5,165 bases of DNA. Origin: an uncultured Collinsella sp. Lineage in GTDB: Bacteria; Actinomycetota; Coriobacteriia; Coriobacteriales; Coriobacteriaceae. A program made the translations under genes and the position numbers. Numbering within the stretch: the first letter of the stretch is position 1; each line of letters opens with the position of its first letter. The DNA lies in NCBI GenBank assembly GCA_902493615.1, contig CABUQK010000120.1, forward strand, positions 1 to 5,165, read 5' to 3'. Below the pieces are notes generated by a model. That model worked only from the letters and a program-made list of their open reading frames with translations. It searched no databases and was not told where the DNA came from. This document shows positions 1-5,137 of this stretch, one piece after another.

Positions 1-17
1 CCCTCAGGGTATCGGGT

Positions 18-55
18 TCCCACATTCATCCGCACATGTGCGGATGAATGTGGGA
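18..55. repeat. Perfect 38-bp palindrome with no loop
   Basis: Each 19-base half (18-36) is the exact reverse complement of the other (37-55). The centre is ACATGT and the ends are TCCC and GGGA. No T-run follows on either strand (GGTGTTCGG to the right, AACCCGATACC leftward), so it is not a textbook intrinsic terminator. It could still fold as a stem in RNA from an upstream gene, extrude as a cruciform, or be a binding site for a dimeric protein. It lies 131 bp before the first gene. The palindrome is certain; its role is unknown. Confidence 0.9.
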
Positions 56-186
56 GGTGTTCGGATAAAGTCGATAATCAAGGCTTTTGGTAGGGAGGGT
101 GTATCGTTTTATCATTATGAGGTAATATGAAACTAGACGTTGTATACGTATTAGTTATTTAGATATTTCGATAAGACTGATTAGAT
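56..186 (+). promoter_or_regulatory. AT-rich leader and probable promoter region of the first GntR gene
   Basis: This stretch is strikingly AT-rich beside its GC-rich neighbours, especially 101-186, and holds no plausible gene. Several -10-like hexamers occur (GATAAT 73-78, TAATAT 123-128, GATATT 162-167), but none has a convincing -35 at the right distance, so I cannot choose the start point. A broken dyad AACTA (131-135) / TAGTT (152-156) surrounds the self-complementary words GTATAC (142-147) and ATACGTAT (144-151). GntR proteins often repress their own genes through such dyads, so this is a plausible but unproven autoregulatory operator. Confidence 0.4.
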
Positions 187-906
187 ATGCCTGCGCCCAA
201 AAATGCACCGCTTTACCAGCAGATTTACGACGAAATCAAGGATGCGATCGAGAAAGGTGTTTATGCACCCAAGGAACGTATTCCGTCCGAGCTTGAGCTA
301 GCCGAGCAGTACGACGTGAGCCGCATTACGGTGCGCCGCGCCGTCGAGGGGCTGTGCTCCGATGGCTACCTGGTTAAGCAGCAGGGCCGTGGCACCTTTG
401 TCTCCACGCCGCACATCAACCGTCAGTTTCACGCCTCGACGCTGCAGACGTTTACCGCGCTGTGTGCCGGCAACGGCATGAAGGCCGGTGCGCACGTGAT
501 CGATCGCCAGATCGTTCCGGCGCGCCAAAACGAGATGGAGTTCTTTGGCCTGCAGAAGGATGCGCTGCTGCTGCATATCAAGCGCGTGCGTACGGCCGAC
601 GGCGAGCCCATCTTTGAGGAGAACATCTTTGTGCCGTTTGATGCCTACCGCGAGCTGTTGACGGCCGATCTTGAGGACAAGTCGATTTTTGCCGAGGTCG
701 AGCGTGTTGGCGGAACGCCGATTGTCTCGGTTGGCTACCGCACGGTCGAGGCCGTTCGTGCCAATACCGAGCAGGCGGCCGAGCTGGGCATTGCTCCGCA
801 CGATCCGCTGCTCAACCTGCGTGCCGGCTTCACGGGCCCCAATGGCGAGCCGGTCCTGATGGGTAAGCAGTACTACGTGGGATCGCGCTACGTTATGGTC
901 ATGTAA
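187..906 (+). CDS. GntR-family transcriptional regulator, HutC type with UTRA effector domain
   Basis: A 239-residue DNA-binding regulator of normal length for the HutC/UTRA branch of GntR. Residues 7-72 form the winged helix: a PLYQQ opening, a helix-turn-helix around 34-56 with the recognition segment SRITVRRA, and the wing QQGRGTFV at 65-72. Residues of about 90-236 are the UTRA domain, with the typical RVRTADGEP (133-141) and the closing VGSRYV (231-236). Members of this family bind DNA as dimers and usually respond to phosphorylated sugars, amino sugars or histidine-pathway metabolites; the ligand cannot be read from the sequence. An in-frame TGA at 178-180 leaves ATG 187 as the only start that keeps the whole helix-turn-helix, yet no clear Shine-Dalgarno precedes it. 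It stands alone, with a 328-bp gap before recQ, and is a paralogue of the regulator at 3220-3975. Its target is not evident; upstream or unlinked genes and its own promoter are all possible. Confidence 0.93.
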   Translation: MPAPKNAPLYQQIYDEIKDAIEKGVYAPKERIPSELELAEQYDVSRITVRRAVEGLCSDGYLVKQQGRGTFVSTPHINRQFHASTLQTFTALCAGNGMKAGAHVIDRQIVPARQNEMEFFGLQKDALLLHIKRVRTADGEPIFEENIFVPFDAYRELLTADLEDKSIFAEVERVGGTPIVSVGYRTVEAVRANTEQAAELGIAPHDPLLNLRAGFTGPNGEPVLMGKQYYVGSRYVMVM

Positions 907-934
907 GTTACGCGGGTTTACCAAACGCCGTAAC
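907..934 (+). other. Small hairpin directly after the first regulator's stop codon
   Basis: GTTACG (907-912) pairs exactly with CGTAAC (929-934). Inside this, GTTT (916-919) pairs with AAAC (923-926) around a three-base loop, with a small asymmetric internal loop between the two stems. It starts at the base after the TAA stop. No T-run follows (CACTTGACG), so it is more likely a 3'-end stabilising stem or a weak or factor-dependent terminator than a canonical intrinsic one. It is the first of several structures in the gene-free gap 907-1234. Confidence 0.5.
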
Positions 935-946
935 CACTTGACGCTG

Positions 947-1047
947 CAAGCCCGCCAGAGCGGCAATCTGCCTTTCAACTTCGGCGGCATGACCAGAAGG
1001 TCAATGCCGCCTCGTTTCAAGGCACCTTGCTCGCTCTGGCGGGCTTT
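947..1047. repeat. 101-bp long-hairpin element with 5-bp direct flanks (possible MITE or structured RNA)
   Basis: The element folds almost end to end. The outer arms are a perfect 15-bp inverted repeat, 948-962 with 1032-1046 (AAGCCCGCCAGAGCG and its complement). Inward, 963-966 pairs with 1027-1030, 969-974 with 1019-1024, 977-979 with 1014-1016, 983-990 with 1004-1011, and 991-994 with 999-1002 around an AGAA loop. Only small bulges and internal loops separate the stems. CGCTG occurs on both sides (942-946 and 1048-1052), as a target duplication would. There is no room for a transposase, so if mobile it would be a non-autonomous miniature element. A structured RNA or a transcription-ending 3' structure for the upstream gene are alternatives. 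The fold is seen in the sequence; mobility is inference. Confidence 0.6.
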
Positions 1048-1079
1048 CGCTGTCCGCGCCAAAACATCGGCGTTGCCGG

Positions 1080-1148
1080 GCCGGCACTTGGGGACGTTCC
1101 TTTTCTGCCGGCACCTGGGGACACTCCTTAGCCGTTGGGGGCGTTCTT
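1080..1148. repeat. Degenerate tandem repeat, two full units and one shortened unit
   Basis: Units at 1080-1102 and 1107-1129 share 20 of 23 bases and repeat with a 27-bp period (GCCGGCAC, a TGGGGAC core, then TCCTT). A shortened third version at 1131-1148 reads GCCG, TTGGGG, then CGTTCTT. The palindrome TGCCGGCA marks the start of the second unit at 1106-1113, and a related interrupted form lies at 1074-1086. No open frame fits it. From memory, GGGGACGTTCC-type intergenic repeats are common in Collinsella-like genomes; that could not be checked here. The repeat ends about 50 bp before the recQ -10 box. Confidence 0.65.
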
Positions 1149-1197
1149 AAACGACTAGTCTGGGCGGCGGCCGTGTGCTGCTGTCCGCGTGGCGGCG

Positions 1198-1230
1198 TAT
1201 AATCGGCGGCAGATGACTTGAACGTTAGGA
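1198..1230 (+). promoter_or_regulatory. recQ promoter -10 box and ribosome binding site
   Basis: A perfect TATAAT stands at 1198-1203, in the otherwise GC-rich stretch GGCGGCG-TATAAT-CGGCGG. No good -35 hexamer lies 16-18 bp upstream (for example TGTGCT at 1174-1179), so the promoter may be weak or depend on an activator. Transcription from it would start near 1210 and give a leader of about 25 nt. AGGA at 1227-1230 is a modest Shine-Dalgarno only 4 bases from the ATG at 1235. Confidence 0.6.
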
Positions 1231-1234
1231 AACC

Positions 1235-3217
1235 ATGACCGATAGCATGCAGCAGATGGCGCTCGACACGCTCGGCGCCTATTTTGGCTACACCTCGTTT
1301 CGCCCGGGACAGGACCGCATGGTCGATGCGATCCTTGCCGGTCGTGATGCGCTGGGTGTTATGCCCACGGGCGCCGGCAAGTCCATTTGCTACCAGGTGC
1401 CCGCGCTCATGCTGCCCGGCATCACCTTTGTGGTGAGTCCGCTGCTGTCGCTTATGGAGGACCAGACCCGTGCGTTGCTCGCGGCGGGTGCGCGACCCAG
1501 CTATCTCAACTCCAGCCTTACTCCGGCCCAGCAAAACACCGTGCTCAAGCGGGCGCGCGAGGGCCGCTACCAGCTTATGTACGTGGCGCCCGAGCGCTTG
1601 CTCGAGCCGCGTTTTTTGGCCTTTGCGCGGGAGGCCGCGGCGGACGGCGGCATTGGCGTGCCGCTCGTGGCCATTGACGAGGCCCACTGCGTGAGCCAAT
1701 GGGGCCAGGATTTCCGCCCCGCCTATCTGCAGATTCGTGAGTTCATCGATTCCCTGTCGCAGCGCCCCATCGTGGCGGCGTTTACCGCTACGGCGACCGA
1801 GCGCGTGCGCGCGGATATTCAGCAGATGCTCGGCCTGCAAAACCCCGCGACGGTGGTGACGGGCTTCGATCGCAAGAACCTCTACTTTGGCTGCGAGGAG
1901 ATGGGCGACAAGGCCAAGGCCGCGTGGGTGCGTGACTACGTGATCGCGCATTCGAGCGAGAGCGGCATCGTGTATTGCTCGACCCGCAAGACGGTCGATG
2001 CGCTGGCAGGCGAGCTTGCCGAGGCACTGGGCCCCAGCGGCATTCGCGTTGGCCGCTACCATGCCGGCATGGGCAACGACGCCCGCCGGCAAAGCCAGCG
2101 CGCCTTTATCGACGACGATATCCAGGTGATGGTTGCCACCAACGCCTTCGGCATGGGCATCGACAAGCCCAACGTGCGCTACGTGATCCACAACAACGTG
2201 CCCGAGAGCATCGAGGCCTACTACCAGGAGGCGGGTCGAGCCGGCCGCGATGGCGACCCGGCCAGCTGCCACCTGCTGTGGAACGGCAACGATTTTCGCA
2301 TGCGTCGCTTTCTGATCGACCGCGGCGATGCTGCCGATGAGGCGCTCGACGACGAGCAGCGCGCATGGGCGCTCCAGAACCGCTACCGCCTGCTCAGCCA
2401 GATGGAGGGCTACTGCAATACTACCGGCTGCCTGCGCGAATACATGCTGCGCTACTTTGGCGACGAGGCCGCGGCCGAGCATGCTGCTGCGGCTGGTGCG
2501 GGCGCCACCGCCACGGATGACGCCGAGGGCTGCGGCAACTGCAGCAACTGTCTCACGCAGTTCGAGGTCGAGGACGTCACCGATATGGCCCGCGCCGCTG
2601 TGCGCTATGTGGCCAGGCGACCCATGCGCTTTGGCAAGTCGCTGATCGCCGACGTGCTCCACGGCGGCAACACCGAGCGCATTCGCCAGATGCATCTGGA
2701 CGAGGACCGCGGCTACGGTGAGCTGTCGAGCGAATCGGTCGGGCGCATCAAGGACATCATCGGGCAGCTGTGCGGTCGCGGTTATTTGGCCACCTCGCAG
2801 GGGCAGTACCCGGTCGTGGGACTGGGTCCGCGTGCCGGCGAGGTCGAGGACGAGGCGTTCGCCTTTACCGTTAAGCGCCGCGCGTCCAAGCGCAAGGCCT
2901 CGGCCCGCGCCCGCCGCGCCGTCGATCTGCTGCGCGAGGAGGCCGAGCTGGACCAGCACCCGCGCGTTGGCGACGATGCCGAGCTGTTCGAGCGCCTGCG
3001 TGCTCTCCGCAAGGAGATCTCGACCGAGCTGGAGATGGCGCCGTATATGGTCTTTTCCGACAAGGCCCTGCGCGGCCTGTGCCGCCTGCGTCCGCAGACG
3101 CGCGAGGAGCTGATCCAGGTCAACGGCATTGGCGAGAAAAAAGCCGACGCCTTTGGCGAGCAGTTTATGGCGGCGATTGAAGAATTTGAGTCCGAGCATG
3201 CACGGAATGGAGCATAA
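1235..3217 (+). CDS. recQ: ATP-dependent DNA helicase RecQ
   Basis: A 660-residue superfamily 2 helicase that unwinds DNA 3'-to-5' in recombination and fork repair. All core motifs are present: motif 0 FGYTSFRPGQ (17-26), Walker A PTGAGKS (44-50), DEAH (148-151) followed by the RecQ aromatic loop SQWGQDFRP (154-162), TATAT (184-188), motif V around ATNAFGMGID (301-310) and motif VI QEAGRAGRDG (331-340). The zinc site is C399 plus the CGNCSNC cluster C433, C436 and C439. An RQC winged helix follows (about 445-545), then a basic linker (548-561) and an HRDC domain (about 578-655). Two oddities: an Ala-rich stretch of about 20 residues (411-430) separates C399 from the cysteine cluster, where E. 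coli RecQ has a much shorter segment, and the aromatic loop has Gln158 where E. coli RecQ has His. It is somewhat longer than the roughly 610-residue E. coli protein. The next gene starts 2 bp after its stop. Confidence 0.98.
   Translation: MTDSMQQMALDTLGAYFGYTSFRPGQDRMVDAILAGRDALGVMPTGAGKSICYQVPALMLPGITFVVSPLLSLMEDQTRALLAAGARPSYLNSSLTPAQQNTVLKRAREGRYQLMYVAPERLLEPRFLAFAREAAADGGIGVPLVAIDEAHCVSQWGQDFRPAYLQIREFIDSLSQRPIVAAFTATATERVRADIQQMLGLQNPATVVTGFDRKNLYFGCEEMGDKAKAAWVRDYVIAHSSESGIVYCSTRKTVDALAGELAEALGPSGIRVGRYHAGMGNDARRQSQRAFIDDDIQVMVATNAFGMGIDKPNVRYVIHNNVPESIEAYYQEAGRAGRDGDPASCHLLWNGNDFRMRRFLIDRGDAADEALDDEQRAWALQNRYRLLSQMEGYCNTTGCLREYMLRYFGDEAAAEHAAAAGAGATATDDAEGCGNCSNCLTQFEVEDVTDMARAAVRYVARRPMRFGKSLIADVLHGGNTERIRQMHLDEDRGYGELSSESVGRIKDIIGQLCGRGYLATSQGQYPVVGLGPRAGEVEDEAFAFTVKRRASKRKASARARRAVDLLREEAELDQHPRVGDDAELFERLRALRKEISTELEMAPYMVFSDKALRGLCRLRPQTREELIQVNGIGEKKADAFGEQFMAAIEEFESEHARNGA
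3209..3212 (+). promoter_or_regulatory. Ribosome binding site of the second GntR gene, inside the end of recQ
   Basis: GGAG lies 7 bases before ATG 3220 and within the last codons of recQ, whose stop is at 3215-3217. With a 2-bp gap between the genes, ribosomes finishing recQ can reinitiate on the regulator. This supports one transcript and fixes the start at 3220. Confidence 0.65.
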
Positions 3218-3219
3218 CG

Positions 3220-3975
3220 ATGGCATCCGATGATAAAACCGAGCGCACTGAGGTGTCCGCTGTGCCGCTGTACCAGCAGGTTATGGACGACCTAAAGGGC
3301 GAGATCGCGCGTGGCGTGTACGCATCCGGCTCGCGCATTCCTTCCGAGATGGAGCTCGCGAAGTACTACGGCGTGGGACGCATCACCGTGCGCCGCGCCA
3401 TCGAGGAGCTGTCGCGCGCGGGGTATCTCAACCGCCAGCAGGGGAGGGGCACGTTCGTGTGCGCGCCCAAGCTCAAGCGCAAGATTGTCCAGAAGGGTGA
3501 TGTTCAGAGCTTTTCCGAGGGTTGCGCTGCCAACGACATGGTGCCGGGTGCGCGCCTGGTATCGCGCACGGTGGTTGCGGCGACGCGCGAGGACGCGGCG
3601 TTCTTTGGCGTAGAGCCCGGCTGCGAGCTTATCGTGGTCGAGCGCGTGCGCACGGCCGACGGCATCCCCGTCATGCTCGAGAACAACGCCTTTGTGCTGG
3701 CTGACCATCCCTATCTGCAGACACTTGCCGATAAGGACCTCACCGATAACTCGATCTTTGCGCTCGTTGCCGAGCATTCGGGCCGCGCGCCGCTCAAGTC
3801 CGACCCTTGCACCGTGGAGATTGCGCTTGCCGATGCTCAGGCGGCCCCGCTGTTGGAGGTGCCGGTCGGGGAGCCGCTCTTCTATATGGAGGCGTACTTT
3901 ACCGATGCGGACGAGCGGCCCTTGCTGCTCGGACGCCAAAAGATCGTGGGCTCGCGCTACGTGTTCGACATCTAA
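3220..3975 (+). CDS. GntR-family transcriptional regulator, HutC type with UTRA domain; candidate regulator of the adjacent SIS gene
   Basis: A 251-residue regulator. The winged helix runs from PLYQQ (16-20) to the wing QQGRGTFV (73-80), with the helix-turn-helix around 42-64 containing GRITVRRA. The UTRA ligand domain spans about 100-248, with RVRTADGIP at 142-150 and VGSRYV at 243-248. It is a paralogue of the regulator at 187-906: 43 of 69 residues match across the DNA-binding domain by hand alignment, and the UTRA domains diverge more, so the two may recognise related operators but different ligands. The first 15 residues form a polar extension ahead of the fold. It follows recQ by 2 bp and is probably translated from the recQ transcript. 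The gene downstream encodes a FrlB-like SIS protein; in frl-type loci a GntR/UTRA regulator controls the deglycase gene, so control of the SIS gene is the natural inference. The ligand would then be a phosphorylated sugar-amine, which is unproven. Confidence 0.93.
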   Translation: MASDDKTERTEVSAVPLYQQVMDDLKGEIARGVYASGSRIPSEMELAKYYGVGRITVRRAIEELSRAGYLNRQQGRGTFVCAPKLKRKIVQKGDVQSFSEGCAANDMVPGARLVSRTVVAATREDAAFFGVEPGCELIVVERVRTADGIPVMLENNAFVLADHPYLQTLADKDLTDNSIFALVAEHSGRAPLKSDPCTVEIALADAQAAPLLEVPVGEPLFYMEAYFTDADERPLLLGRQKIVGSRYVFDI

Positions 3976-3984
3976 CGTCCATAG

Positions 3985-4001
3985 ATAGAACAACATAGAA
4001 C
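3985..4001 (+). repeat. Upstream copy of a 17-bp direct repeat, candidate operator
   Basis: ATAGAACAACATAGAAC recurs at 4047-4063 with one change. Inside it the octamer TAGAACAA appears twice in direct orientation, starting at 3986 and 3996, exactly 10 bp apart. The copy starts 10 bp after the regulator's stop codon and lies upstream of the -35 of the SIS promoter, roughly 53-69 bp before the predicted start point. It is a plausible auxiliary operator. No inverted partner is visible. Confidence 0.65.
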
Positions 4002-4018
4002 AAGTTTGGTGAAATGAC

Positions 4019-4047
4019 TTCACGAGCGTCGTCGTGCGTGCTATAAA
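4019..4047 (+). promoter_or_regulatory. Extended -10 promoter of the SIS gene
   Basis: The -35 TTCACG (4019-4024) and -10 TATAAA (4042-4047) are separated by 17 bp, and TG at 4039-4040 supplies the extended -10 motif. Transcription should start near 4054, giving a leader of about 65 nt. The spacer contains a 5-bp inverted repeat, CACGA (4021-4025) with TCGTG (4032-4036). The downstream 17-bp repeat begins on the last base of the -10 box, so a protein bound there would block RNA polymerase. Confidence 0.65.
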
Positions 4048-4063
4048 TAGGACAACATAGAAC
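4047..4063 (+). repeat. Promoter-overlapping copy of the 17-bp direct repeat, candidate operator
   Basis: ATAGGACAACATAGAAC differs from the copy at 3985-4001 only at its fifth base. It covers the last base of the -10 box and the predicted start point, the usual place for a repressor site. The start-to-start distance between copies is 62 bp, close to six helical turns, so proteins on both would face the same side of the DNA and could cooperate or loop. The neighbouring GntR protein is the first candidate binder; a response regulator, which often binds direct half-sites about one turn apart, is an alternative. Confidence 0.65.
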
Positions 4064-4103
4064 GACCGCAGGTACGAGCTGTCGTCGTTCAAAACCGCCA
4101 CAC

Positions 4104-4110
4104 AAGGAGG
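4104..4110 (+). promoter_or_regulatory. Strong ribosome binding site selecting a GTG start
   Basis: AAGGAGG sits 9 bases before GTG 4120 and is the best Shine-Dalgarno in the window. It justifies taking the GTG as the start even though E. coli FrlB has a longer N-terminus. Confidence 0.85.
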
Positions 4111-4119
4111 AGCATCACC

Positions 4120-5088
4120 GTGAACGCACGCGATCTGGTTCAGGAAATTATCGAGCGCAAGGGCAAGATTGAGAACGTCTTTTGGATCGCCTGCGGCGGT
4201 TCGATGATCGACCTGATGCCGGCCAACGAGCTGCTCAAGCGCGAGGCCACCACGTTTGCCTCGACGGTCTACACGGCGCGCGAGTTTTGCCTGATGGCTC
4301 CCAAGAGTCTTGGCGAGAAATCACTCGTCATCGCCTGCAGCCACAGCGGCAATACGCAGGAGGTCGTCGACGGTTGCGAGATGGCGCTGGCAGCCGGCGC
4401 CGAGGTCGTGGCCATGACCGACTGCGAGGGCTCCAAGATTGATAACGGCAAGTGGACCACCTGGGTCTATCCGTGGGGCGAAGGCGCGCCGCAGGCCGAG
4501 GTTCCGCAAGGCATCGGCGTCCTGATGGCTGCCGAGCTGCTCGACCAGCAGGAGGGTTACGAGGCACTCGCCGACATGTACGCCGGCCTTAAGCAGATGG
4601 ATGCGCTGTTGCCCGCTGCCCGTGAGAAGGTCAACGCCGAGCTGGGCGATCGCTTTGCCGAGCTCTGCCAGCAGCATAAGTTCTTCTATATCCTGGGTTC
4701 CGGCCCCAACTTTAGCCAGACCTATGCCATGGCCATCTGCTCGCTCATGGAGATGCAGTGGCAGCACTGCTGCTACATCCACTCCGGCGAGTACTTCCAC
4801 GGCCCCTTCGAGGCCACCGAGCCCGGCGTGTTCTACTTTGTGCAGCTCGGATCGGGCGAGTGCCGCCCCATGGAGGAGCGCGCGCTGGCGTTCCTCAACA
4901 CGCATACCGATACGGTAATGGTGCTCGACGCGCTCGAGTATGGCGTAGGCGACGTGCCCGCCAGCGTGCGTTCGTACCTGGAGCCGATCTTCTTCTACAA
5001 CATGAGCTGCGAGCTGCGCGCCGCACGCGGCAAGGTGTTCGATCACAGCCCCGAGGTTCGTCGCTACATGGGCATCGAGCGGTACTAA
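4120..5088 (+). CDS. SIS-domain sugar-phosphate protein, FrlB/FraB-like deglycase candidate
   Basis: A 322-residue cytoplasmic protein with two sugar isomerase (SIS) domains, about 17-140 and 185-300. The first carries ACGGS (24-28) and the phosphate-binding SHSGNT (74-79). The second carries SGEYFHGPFEATEPGV (222-237). The end, DHSPEVRRYMG (308-318), closely resembles the C-terminus of E. coli FrlB (DHNPDERRYYG, recalled). FrlB converts fructoselysine-6-phosphate to lysine and glucose-6-phosphate; FraB does the same for fructose-asparagine. The Glu and His reported as catalytic in FraB lie 16 residues apart; here E211 (LMEMQW) and H227 (FHGP) occupy equivalent places with the same spacing. 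It is shorter than E. coli FrlB (about 340) because that protein has an N-terminal extension before the first SIS domain. Its own promoter and candidate operators lie upstream, next to a GntR/UTRA gene. No kinase or transporter is visible, so the substrate is open: fructoselysine-, glucoselysine- or another glycated-amine phosphate, or a different amino sugar phosphate. Confidence 0.88.
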   Translation: MNARDLVQEIIERKGKIENVFWIACGGSMIDLMPANELLKREATTFASTVYTAREFCLMAPKSLGEKSLVIACSHSGNTQEVVDGCEMALAAGAEVVAMTDCEGSKIDNGKWTTWVYPWGEGAPQAEVPQGIGVLMAAELLDQQEGYEALADMYAGLKQMDALLPAAREKVNAELGDRFAELCQQHKFFYILGSGPNFSQTYAMAICSLMEMQWQHCCYIHSGEYFHGPFEATEPGVFYFVQLGSGECRPMEERALAFLNTHTDTVMVLDALEYGVGDVPASVRSYLEPIFFYNMSCELRAARGKVFDHSPEVRRYMGIERY

Positions 5089-5137
5089 GTAACGGGAAAA
5101 GCATTCACCTTCGATTCGCAAGCGTGCCGTGTGAGTC

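Noticed and set aside
127..162. An 11-codon leader-peptide-like frame (MKLDVVYVLVI) with GAGG at 119-122
   Set aside because: The spacing to GAGG is only 4 bases, the frame is short, it has no run of one regulatory amino acid, and no attenuator hairpin sits before the regulator. It is probably chance in AT-rich DNA.
938..1150. A 70-codon plus-strand frame in the gap before recQ
   Set aside because: It starts at TTG, has no ribosome site, and runs through the hairpin element and the tandem repeat, so its sequence is explained by those repeats.
1153..1160. 8-bp palindrome GACTAGTC before the recQ promoter
   Set aside because: A palindrome this short is expected by chance and has no matching partner site nearby.
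3133..3141. GAG AAA AAA in recQ as a possible slippery frameshift site
   Set aside because: The zero frame continues through a complete HRDC domain to a normal stop, and I see no reason for an alternative product.
1001..3226. Very long open frame (741 codons) on the minus strand across recQ
   Set aside because: It lies opposite recQ in a frame kept open by GC-rich codons and encodes a low-complexity His/Ala/Arg-rich protein without recognisable motifs, while recQ on the other strand has every helicase motif.
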